Shown in pieces: positions 44,901 to 56,900 of a stretch of DNA of 64,000 nucleotides. The position numbers and the translations under genes were made by a program. Under the pieces are notes generated by a model. That model was not told where the DNA came from, searched no databases, and saw only the letters and a list, made by a program, of their open reading frames with translations. Location of the stretch: the NCBI GenBank assembly GCA_032173965.1, contig JAVUNC010000004.1, positions 18,763,001 through 18,827,000 on the forward strand, written 5' to 3'. The stretch comes from Sitta carolinensis. Lineage: Eukaryota > Chordata > Aves > Passeriformes > Sittidae. How positions within the stretch are numbered: position 1 is the first letter of the stretch; each line of letters starts with the position of its first letter.

Positions 44901-47900
44901 AAGAATGTTCCAGTTTATTGCAGGTTATCCATCATCACACATGTAATAACTGGGTAATAAGTAACTAAGATAAACGAGATACTCAAGTATATTTCTTAGG
45001 CAATGAAATAGTTTTTCTCATTTTTTCCCCTTGGAATTGTTCCTGAAGGTACTCTATACATTGGAATTTCTTGGCATGACAGTATTTTTTTTTTCTACAA
45101 AGTGTTTTACAAGACATTTCAAACAGCTGTATGCAGAATAGATGACTTAATGAGACATGCTTGCAGTCATATGAATTTAGTTCAGACAGCGTCAGAAACA
45201 GTGTGAAGATACATGAGAGTTTTAACTGGCATTCAGTAAGCTTCTACTCTAATTTTTGTTTGTCTATTATATGAATTTATGACCAAGAGGAGCTAAATGA
45301 TGTCATTTATATTATTGGCAGACCAACTCTTTAGCTAACCCAGTGCAGTATGTGTTGAATACTTGATTCTGTAGATATTTAGCTATGTTAATCCTTTCAG
45401 GAACATTGCAAAACTAAGACCTTATAAACTTACAGGTAATACTGAGCTGATCAGGAAGACAATAAAATCAGAGTTACAAAAAAATAGGAATGTGAAATTA
45501 CAATTCTAAGCTCTAATAAGAGACTGAAATAGGTATATAGAGTCACAAAAGTCCCAAGTGTTGCAGAAGAACATTTAACTTGAGGCATGAGTTTGTGCAA
45601 TTTCCTCACAGTTTAAAAACAGGCATTAGAGTGGAGTTCTGAAAATTAACAAACTGGTAAAATCTAGCTTTACACAAACTGGGTGATCTCAACATCAGTT
45701 CAAACTCATATTCCAACTATATCTACCTTTAAATATGTGTGTTAATCATTGGCTTTTCTTTAAAAAGTTATGATTTAAAATAGGGAGAAAACAATAAAGT
45801 TAAACTCATTTTGACACACACATATAGTAAACAATTAGCTCACAAAGTTACTCCCTAGAAGAGAACTCTGCAATTATAAAATAGGCATAAAAGAGTTTCA
45901 TGCCTGCTTAGAAATGACCACTAAATAAAGAGACATGGGATGAATGTAAAAGAGAATCATACTTCAAAACTCACTAAAATCAAATTAACATAACATACTC
46001 TTGGACTTTCTCTGAACACAGAATCTGATTTTAGAAGTCTCCAGAGCCCCGCAAAATATTAAAAACATTTGAATAAATTTAAAGAGTAAAATGTAAGAGA
46101 AAAAACAAATCAAAATGTCTATAGTATTTATTACTGGAATACAGCAAATGCTGCATTATCTGAGAATAAAGCAGAAGCATCCAATCTGCCTAGAGGTACT
46201 AAATAGGTCTAAGGAGAAGATGAAATACTTCAAGGTAAAGAGTAATTAATTTCACTGGTCTCTTCTCTCCTTAATGGAAAAAAAGTAAACCAAGAATAAT
46301 TAAAAAGTATTATAAGGTACTAAAAAAGAAAACAAGAAACCAAGGCCTTTTTCTGAGACGAACTATGACATGGCTTGTAAGAAGCCTAAAGATGCCCCAA
46401 ACAACTCAATATGGGTGGTTCAAAACACACATTAAAACAGTCAGATCCTAACAAATCCTGTAACAAAAATACAGACGTGTGTAGAGGTAGAAAGTTCACT
46501 AAAACTGTTCACAGTCAAGTATAAGACCTCCAACATATTTCCACCTCACTCCTGATATGTTCCATTGACATCTTGTGTAACGTAAATCACCTGCAGAAGT
46601 ATTTATAGCTTACATGGCAGCACTGAGGCAATGCTTGTCTTAATTACATTGTGCAAGCTACTCTATACTGTCAAATGTAGAACTATTTCTGTTACTTTCA
46701 CAATATTCTTCTAATTATTCTTGTCTTAAAATTATAAACAGCACACGCAGTGAATTGTCTAGCTGCCTGCATGTTAAATCACTTCAGTGCTATTTATTTA
46801 ATCAAATTGAAAAAGACAGTTTTGCAAATACAGATTACACAGTAGATCTAAAGATATGGCTACTTGAAGACTATAATCAAAGAACCATAATGAACTATAA
46901 GGAAAACATGAAAAATCAAACAGTAGAAATGTCCACTACATCTAGCCTATATTCTATAAAAACATTAAATTATTTTCTGAAAATTTTCAGAGATATAAAA
47001 AATAGCTTGATTTTCAATAACAACTTAGAATACGTTTTCCTTAATTTCTTCTGGGATATGAATTTAGAACTTTTCCAATATCTGAAAATTGATGGGAATT
47101 TCATAGACGCTTTAATGTAATAAAGTACTGCTTGTATATTAAAATTGACACAAGAATAATTTCTACTGGTTCAATGGTGCTTTTCAGATATGCAGTTTTC
47201 AGAAATGGGTCACACTTGTAATATAGGAGTCTGTAAATGAAATCTGTAAATTTCTTAAATACAATCAGATAAGTCTCTTCAGGGATGCCAAAAGACCATT
47301 CTCTGTTAATCATACCATTCTTGATATTTACTTCTGTGGTGAAGCCTCTAGATTTCTGGAATCACCATCTGAGACACAGTAGAAATAGTGTATAAATAGA
47401 ATATTACTTGTCATAGTGATTTTTTTCATAGCATAATATCCATATTATTCCTACAATTTTCTTTATTTTTGCTGATAGACAACTACGTTTTCTGTTCTTA
47501 TGAAAATTAGAAGCTATATTTACATTCAAGTCATCTTTTGCACACAATGAAATATAAAAAGAGTGGAAATTGTACTGCATCCTTTTACAAGCAGTTGTAA
47601 AATTATGCATAAAGATTAGTGCAGAACTCATAGGTCATCTGCTCTGTGCACACTATAGTGATACATTGATATACAATATTGATTCAGAATACAAATAGCA
47701 ATAGCAACATCCATGAAATAAAACCTCTTAAACTTGTATCTTCTAAAGATCAAGTGAGTTCAAACATTTGTATTTTTGCTATTGAACAATCTTTCTTTTT
47801 TTTTTCCCACTTAAGACAGTAAAAAACCAAACCTCAGTAGGAGCAATGGTAAGAGCAGTAGCATGAAATATCTCTAAAAGAGTGTAAGAGCTCTGTGGCC

Positions 47901-50900
47901 AGTTCTGTGTGGGGACCTGTGTTTCCCGCTCCAGAACTGGGACATGTAGCACAGACCCACTGCCACGGGAGCTCTCCAGGGCCTGTGGACCCATCCCAAC
48001 GCACGGCGCACTGACCTCGTCACACAGCCGAACACCCACACGGCCCCTCACTAACTCCCCATCCCTCTGCTACTGGGTGGGAGATGCTATGGGAAGAGCA
48101 AAATTGAAGAAATGCATGGGGCAAGAAGAGCACTATTTAATAAGTGATGGAAAAGGGAAGAAATCAGTTAGTGCAAAGGAGATTCCACACTGCTCAACCC
48201 AAGCACACCAATGCCCAGCCATTCTCCAAGCAATGGCTACTTTTGAAGATGAAAGACTCTTTTTTTGTTGCTGAGCATGACATTTTATGGCATGTGAAAT
48301 CCTTTTCGGTCTATTTAAACCAGCTGTCCTGGCCGTGTGCCCCGCAGCCTGTCCCAGCCCCACACTGTTTGCTGGGCGAGCGGCGAGAATGGAAAGGCTG
48401 CTTCAGCCCAAACACGGCTGTGTTAGCTCTGCTTTCGCCCCAAGTAAGAAACCGCTGCCACATGGGCTGCTACACAGTGACCTCCGCCCCAGCAAGGCCC
48501 AGCACAGGCCCCAGCCAGGAGCAGGGCAGCCATGGGGACCGGGGCAGCCCCAGCTCACGGCAGCGGCCACCTCCCTGGGAGCAGCGACAGGCTGAGGCTG
48601 GGCCCGAACATGGGCCCGGGGCCGGGCAGGGCTGCGGGGCCCGAGACCGGCCCTGCTGCACGGCAGGGCTGCACGGCAGGGCTGCACGGCAGGGCTGCAG
48701 CACGGGGCTGCAACGCGGGGCTGCAACACAGGGCTGCACGGCAGGGCTGCACGGCAGGGCTGCACGGCAGGGCTGCACGGCAGGGCTGCAGCACGGGGCT
48801 GCAACGCGGGGCTGCAACACAGGGCTGCACGGCAGGGCTGCAGCACGGGGCTGCACGGCAGGGCTGCAGCACGGGGCTGCAACGCGGGGCTGCAACACAG
48901 GGCTGCACCGCAGGGCTGCTCGGCAGGGCTGCAACGCGGGGCTGCAACACAGGGCTGCACGGCAGGGCTGCAACGCGGGGCTGCAACGCGGGGCTGCACC
49001 GCGGGGCTGCAGCACGGGGCTGCAACACAGGGCTGCACCGCAGGGCTGCACGGCAGGGCTGCAGCACGGGGCTGCAGTGTGATCATGGGGTGAGCCACAG
49101 GGAAGGGCGTCAACAAAAGCCAGGGCTGGAGGGGCCCTGAGGAGACTGATAATCACCTTCAAAGGGTGGCTTTAGATCCAGGTTTGGAGTCTCCAGATAG
49201 GAGGTTGCTGGGAACTGTTAATTTGGTGTTTAGTTTTGGAGGCGGGGGGGGGATGGGGTTTCCCCTGATGAAAGGCATCTGGTGAACTTTAGAAGAGCAA
49301 GAAAACTGGCCAGCAAGTTTTATGATTTACTGGCATCATATTGAGGCGACACAACACCTTGATGAAAGGGATCCCTTTGTTAATTTTTCATAAGCCAAGG
49401 CTCCTACAAAAAAATTTATAAGAGCATAATAGATTCTGTCAAGTAATTTATACTACCAGTCACCCCCACTTGTCTGTTCTTAGTAGAGTGCTGAAAATGG
49501 TAAATGAAGTAGTTTATCCCGAATTAGTATCATAGAGATGTATAATTTTAATTATATCAAAAATGTGTCTTAGAAACAGATCTGAAGACAATAACTAAAA
49601 TTTATGAACAAAAATCATTCATGTGGTATGTTATTTATTTGTTTAATATTTCTGCATAGTTTTCACATTTTAATTGGATTGTAGTAATTTAATCAAACTT
49701 TAGTTCCTTGGCTTAACACATGAAACCCCCAGTTTTTAGAGGGGGAAACCCCTACTTTTCCCAGATATGCTATGTCATTTTGAGAAGAATACTATTGGCC
49801 GTTTTAGAATGTTTGAAGTTATTTGTTATCATTGGATTAATAACTTCAATCTAGAGAGGGGGAAATTTTACCTGTTGCATTTCATTGAGATTCATAAATA
49901 ACTTTTGGAAAGTATGTACTTCCCAAAGGTACTGCAGAGAGTACACATATAAAGGATCAGATTTTCTTTGGATCAGCAGACAAAACTGGGAGACTTAAGC
50001 ACCTTCTGAGCAAAACTGTAAGCAAGCTGTATAATTGAAATTGCATTCTAAGTCCACATTTTATTCTTTTATGAGTTGTTCAAGGCAAAGGTTTTCTGGA
50101 GAAAAAAGAAAGGATTAAATATTACCATGTGGTAAGTATGGGTAATTTTTAAAAACAGTTTAGAATTTTACAGCTCATTTCCATTTCACCCTTCTAAATT
50201 AATTTCTAGAAAAATATTAGATAAGGCACCTGTTGTGAAACAGAATTCTTGTTATGAGGTATATAAATTATCAAAGCAGCACTTGTTCAAATTGTACACT
50301 TAGCACTTCAATCCCTGCTTGTGTGAAAAATCCACAAGTATCATCCAATAGTATGGGTGGTTTATTTCATGGTGCATCTTGTCTTTCAGAAAGCAGAGTA
50401 AATATCAACTAATAACATCTACAAAATACCTTAGAATAAATAAGGGAAGAAATATTAGGCCTAACCAGCCCAAATAAAACTTGACCTTGACAACTTCAAA
50501 GAACAAACCATCCTATAAGGAATTCTTTACACTATCCGGGTACAGCAAGCTTTTCAAAGGATCTTTAAAAAGGCTAAATATCTACAGTTTATTGAAATTC
50601 AGTGGCATCTGTGGCTTTACCTGACATTGAAATCTCAGCTGAAAACTTCACTTAATAAAGGAAATAAAAAGACATAAAGAAAACAAATGCAGACATGACC
50701 AACAGGTTTCCATTTACAATGAAACTGACACAAAAATATCAATTTTTTTTTACCGGTGGAGTGCTGAAAATGTAGAAGGATGAACCTTTTAGGGCCAGAA
50801 ACTTGAATTTGTAGAGCTGAGATGAATCAGTTCCTTCGAGTCTCTCATTTACCCATCCCATATGTATGACCTGTAAAAAAATAATTGAAAACTAAAGTTC

Positions 50901-53900
50901 TCTTTCTCAGTGGATCATAGGAGTGGTTTTAGTAGAAAGCTTTCCAAAAATTTCCAAATTCTTGAAGCATACAGTATCATGCCAGTGTGTCAGAAATCCT
51001 TGAAAAGACTTAAACTTGTAGTGCAGGTAGTCTGACTCTTATTTGAAATAATCCCTGTTTTAAAATTCACCTATGCAGATCAAAGTAGACTCTCATTTGA
51101 GCCAGCAGAAAACCTACGTGTATCGAAGTAGTTCAGCAGTTTATAAAAACATGATTACCTTATCTATAGCAGTGTCAAAACTTGGACATACTGACACTTC
51201 TATTACACATACCTCTAAAGAAATACCTCTAAACAAATCACTAGATTTATCTGAAATCAGCTTTCACCAGGCTCATGTTTGCAACTGTTAACAGTCTTTG
51301 TCACACTTCTTTTCTTTCAGAGTTTATACATTTTTTTCATACACTCTTTATCATATTTATCTTTTCAAAGAATTAGATATCAAATTCAGTGGTTACACAA
51401 TGTTAGCAGTGTTACAATGCATGCTTTTATTTTCCAGATAAATTAATTCTATAAAAAAATGAAATTAAGAAGTAAAATTTCATGCTTCCCTTTTGAGGTA
51501 AATACAAATTTATAAAGGAATGCCATAAACAATAATGTCAGAGTGTGGTAGCAGAATATCATAAATGTCTTTACTGAAAAATAACAAAGCAAGAAATATT
51601 CCAGGCTCCATTTTGCATACATTAAGAGGAATATATTGCTCTTGAAGCAGGTACTTAAATCTAGAGTGAATCATCAGTCTGTGAATGTACAAGTATTGCT
51701 GAGCAGCTTGCTCCTTTTCAGCTAAGGCTACACTTACAGACAGTAATGTGTTACACAGAGAAGGAATGCCAAAGCACTAGCTAATGGTATGGATGAAAAC
51801 CTCACAAATTGTTTCCTAATGTTGGTATTTAATATATCAATTATGTCTTTGGTCAATCAATTTATCAATAAATGAATAATAAATCAGTATGTTGGGCCAG
51901 ATAATCCCTCTCCATACTGTTATACTGAGGCCCAGAACTAACAAGGAGACCTAAGAAACTGCAAGATAAATACAGTGGCCCTTCCAGTTCTTGATTTGCT
52001 ATTCTGTAAAATGAGTAACTCTCACTAAAATATTGTTTCTATAGTAGTCAGAAAAAGTGTAGAAACATGATGTTCAGACACCGCATTACTTAACAACCCC
52101 CCCCACCCCCAATATTATTGTTTATATTCCACTACAATAATATTATATATTCAGTCTATCAGGGTCTTAATATCAAATAACAGACAAAAAGAATGATATA
52201 CAATATAATTTTAGGGGGTTTTCTTTGTATATATCTTTCTTATTGACTGGTTTATTTAATGCTCTTTCAGACCTCAGAAATTGAGAAAGAATAATTAATT
52301 CAGTTCAACAAAATCTTTATGGAACAAAAGCAAGTGGAAACAAAAACAAGTGTTGGTCGTCAATATCAAGCTGTTTCTGCTTTACTGGGTTACTAAGAGT
52401 TTAATTGGATCTTCGTATGTGGGTGGGAATGTTGTAATGTAATGTTTTTTGGGGATAAAAAAATATTCCATTTTTTGATTGAAACCTGCCATTTGAAGTT
52501 TTCAGAAGGGATCATAAGGCATTCTACTACAAACTCTCCTTTCTCACCACTGCTTTCACTACTGTTTGAAAATTACCCATACATCATTGATATATTATTA
52601 AGTTTCTAACATGCTCTAATACACTTTCTAAAAGATCCTGTAAGAAAAAAATGAGCACTCATTACAAGGAGATAAAACAAGTCACTAACAAAATGTAATC
52701 CAATCATAGCAGATAAATGAAAGTTCTTATTTGCACTTATTGTTTTCCTACAGCAATAAAGCATCTAAATGCTGCAATGACTAGAAATTTAATCTGTTAA
52801 GTTTAATAAAGCAGACAGTGCATTTTGTATATAGTACTTTTAGTTAAATGTTTATGAAAAGTAAATGATGCACAACACTCAGGAGGGAATTGAAGAAAGA
52901 AAATCAAGTAGATCTCTATGTACAACACGCTGGAACAGACAGATACACTTATGTAATTAAAGTGGGATAAGAATCTACAAGAGATGTCAGACTGACCTGC
53001 AAGTTAAGAACCAGGGTCATACCATGAGGCACAATAGAACTATAACAAATTAAGAGAACAAAGAGAAGTACTTCTTGAGGCACCTTAAATAATTTTTTGG
53101 GTTCTTTTCCAAAACAAGTGGTAGATGGCATATTTTCAGGAGAACATCTAATGGGGAAGGACTGGGAAAGGAGGAAAGCAGTCCTTACACATATATAAAG
53201 TTTAACTAAAAACATATATAAAAATATATATATAAACATATATAAAAATAAAAAATAAGATCAGAATGCTCTAAGTTTTGACATATTACATTACTTGTTT
53301 CCATTGTTCATCAGTTGCATTCAATTCTGTCTGAATGACTACTATTCAAAACAAAATGTTCTAGAGAGCAAAGTATAGAGGAACTTAGATATTATGACAC
53401 TCAAGTGTTTTATGTAATTTAGCTCAAGAATGAAATTTATAACTCCAAGCTGGGCACAGTTTGAACACCACAAATAGCAACATATCCACACTATGCTGAA
53501 GGGAACTATGAAAATAGGTATGTATCTGAATTCACATGTCTTCCCAGGTATTGTCTGCCTGGGCAAAATTTATATTGCTAGTCCTTTTGAATAGCGATCA
53601 CTGTTTCTACTTTGTTTGCTTGTTTTAACTAGGAGGCTGGTAAATTGAACCTGATGTCTCTCACCTTTACTCATTACATCCTTCTTGTTTAAGTTAGGAT
53701 CCAAAGCACAAAACTCTCTCTTGAAGACAGCTGCCACCACTAAGTTGCCTTACTTGTAATGCATTCTTATATTATAGGAGATCAGTAGCACTATTTATGC
53801 AGCAGGAACTAACCAAACTAAAGGAAAATGGAAAACTCGCATCCTTCACAACTTTTTTTTTTCTTATATGTCTACTTTGTATCTTAGCAATATTACAACA

Positions 53901-56900
53901 ATATCGACAAGTGGTGGAAAAATAAAGAAGAAGCCATTTCAAACTATAGCTGTTAATCTCACAGAGCATATTTATTCACAGCACTGCATATTAGCTGACT
54001 AGAGGTTAAAAAGTTTACTGTTTTTAAGTGGCACTTCTCTTAGAGTATGTTTTTTCAATTGAGGATCTAAGGTGCCAGAAAAAAAATCTCTGAAGCAAAT
54101 CAAGGCAAATTCATTAGGAAATGAAAGACTATTCTCCCACATAAATAAAGTAAAAAAAAAAAAAAAAAATATCAAAGAAGATAGTTCTATTTCTATGTGG
54201 TCTCTTTATGCTTAAAGGAATTTAGTCCTGCTCCCTTTCTACAGGTTTAAGTTGTAAAACTATAGTCTTCAAGAACCTAACTTTTCCAGACTAACCATTT
54301 ACCATAAAGTACTTTTATTGCTATATGTTATATTTAAAAAAGCATTTTTCTCTGTTTTGAGTAAAAAAAAAAAAAAAAAAAAGAGTAGGCGCAAGTTTTG
54401 TGCTGCCAGATGAAGCCAGGCAAACATGTTCACGGTGTGCCTGCAGCAGCAGCAGTTCTGCTATGAGGAACAGTGAGAAAACTCTTTATATTTGAAAAGT
54501 TGCTTATTTAGAATTATGATCTTACAATTATCAAACATAGAGTAGAAAAGAGGCTTCTGAAAAACTTAGTACCCTACCCTCTCCAAAACGCAGTAGCCAT
54601 GATACCTATTTTGTTTCTAAATACTTCCTTAATATTCTCAGGACCTCTGCTAGTAGAGGCTTCCTATTTTCTCTCAATAATCTATTCTAGCACTTTATTT
54701 CTCATGTCAAGCATGAATCACTCTTGCTGTCATCACAATAAAAGACTTTTTTTTGCCCTATCAACTAAATACTCAAATGATTTTCACCTTAGAGTGGAAG
54801 AATTTAAAAAGCTTACTCAGTTCACAAATGGAGCAAAAAATCCATGAACAAGACTATGTAGCTTGTGTGGCAGCATTCTTTGCTGGTTTTCACATGGTAT
54901 TCTCTGAGCACAAAGTTATCATAATTGAATATTTCTTTCATACTTCTGTATTTCTTTCAACCTGTCCACAGAAAACTTCTGGTCAATACCTTTTCAGGAG
55001 CACAGTGCACAAAATCAGAGGCAGTATTCCTGCCAAAGCCTTACAGCAACAGGAACACTTAGGATATCTTGCAGTAGCTGGCTTAGGTACAGCCCACAAT
55101 GCCTGCCTTTCTCAAAAGCCACTGAGCAGACAGGGTTGTCCTGGCATGCAGGTAAGCAGCCAGGCTGGTCTGATGTTAAACTGAGCAGGTAACAGTGTGA
55201 GAAACTGCGAGACATCACTCCCGATGGGGAGGGAGGAGTTGGTTGGTAGCTGAAGCCAAGTGGGTAAACACCAATAAAGGGGTAAACTGGAGGGTGAAAT
55301 ACACTAAAAGAAAGTGAATAATGGGTGAAGAATGCCAAAAGATAATGAAAAAGGGGACTGATTTACGGACAGTTGTGGTGGTATCAAAGATTAACACTGA
55401 AATAACCAAATAAGCATGTAAAATTTGGAAAAAATAAGGGATGATGGAGAAGCAGTAAAGTGTGGGTGAATTCCTTATTTGGTAGGGGAGAAAAGGAATA
55501 TAAGGTAAACCAAAGGAATGCAAGTTTTTGGAGTTTCTGTTGTAATGTTGTTACATTACATGTTGTAATGTTGTTACATTACAGCATGCTGATGTAATAA
55601 TAAATTGTAATAATAAACCATAGTAGTAAGTCTTAAAATTGAACCTGTTGTTTTTTAAATATTATTTCTGTCTTACTGTCTTCTGCAGACGGGGGCATCT
55701 CTGAGTTCTAGTAAGACAATGGTGGATAAACCAAATCTTTCTACAAGAATTTACCCCCCCAGATAACCATCAAGCATTTTCCAGTAACACCCTCTTCAGT
55801 TTTTCCCAGTCTTTTACATAAACTTAATTATACTTGCATATATGCCATGTCCTAATTGGCTTCAACCTTAGTTTTCAGACTCATTCTTCAATATAGAAAG
55901 ATCATTCATGTTTAACATGGTATTTTAAAGTTTAATGTCTGCAAAATTAGTAGGCTTACTTTTGCTAACACACCATAAAGGCAGCACTCAAGGGAAGTGG
56001 ATCCAGGTCAGATCTCTTCAGCCCTTCTAGTCAGTATGTCAGTTTTGAAAGTGAACCATCTATACTTAATATTGGATTATCCAACAAAACCTGCACAACC
56101 ATATCCATATTATACTTGTTTAAAATATTTTAATATCAGAAGTTGTCAAAAACCTTGCTGGAATCAAGATATGTTGCAGTAACCTCCTGTCACACACAGG
56201 ATATATTACATGTTCACAAGAGAAAATTAGATTGGTTGTCACTATTTGTTATTGACAAATCCTTCAGGTCACTAATTTTTCATCTTTCTCCTCCACACAG
56301 GTATTTTTTTTATTTATTTCAAATTTCTTTACAGGGATTGAAGTCAAATTGACTAGTCTCTAACTGTCCAACTTCTCCTTTATTCAATTAGCAACCACAA
56401 TGTTTGGCCTTCCCTAATGTTTAGGAAATGTCAGTTGGCAGGCACAAACCCAATGAAATAATCATAATAAAAGTTTAAGTCTTAAAAACATAAAAAACTA
56501 TCCAGCAAACAAACCAAGAAACATTGCAAGTATTTTTGTCTGTATGGAGAGAGAATAGGCTAATTTACTTTCATTAAAAAAAAAAAAAAATATCAATCCA
56601 GCAGTGCATATTTTTAGAAAATTGAGTCACAAACCTAGCAAAGAATCAAGTGCTTTCAAATCTCTATAGTATTATAATAAATTATATCAATCAAAATCAA
56701 AAGTTATGATGCTTAGATGCTGTGTGTTTCATCACTGACACAGCTTACATAGACACTTAGAAACAGAGCTTCAGCAGTGCTACGTATTTAATACCTTTCA
56801 AATTTGTGTAATCCCTGAATATTTCTTAAAATGTTGTAGTCCTTGACTTGGAGTAACAATCATGACATATCTGGTATAACTAGAATTTGTCAAACAATTT

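Larger units (their letters stand above)
43402..50753 (-). other. SNTG2: SNTG2 intron containing the GC-rich minisatellite
   Basis: A 7.4 kb GT-AG intron. Most of it is AT-rich, but 47,880-49,260 is abruptly GC-rich. That part contains an LTR fragment (about 48,010-48,450), a GC-rich bridge and the 13-bp minisatellite (48,659-49,074). A G-rich run follows at 49,241-49,258. A 121-codon plus-strand frame at 46,755-47,120 lies in AT-rich DNA and is unrecognised. Confidence 0.75.

Noticed and set aside
46755..47120. 121-codon plus-strand frame as a gene
   Set aside because: Composition is simply AT-rich (Asn, Lys, Leu, Phe, Ile), no domain is recognised, and it lies inside an SNTG2 intron.
48144..49162. 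Long open frames on both strands (up to 312 codons) as protein genes
   Set aside because: They come from the 13-base repeat having no stop in any phase; the same peptide appears in several frames and no known domain is present.
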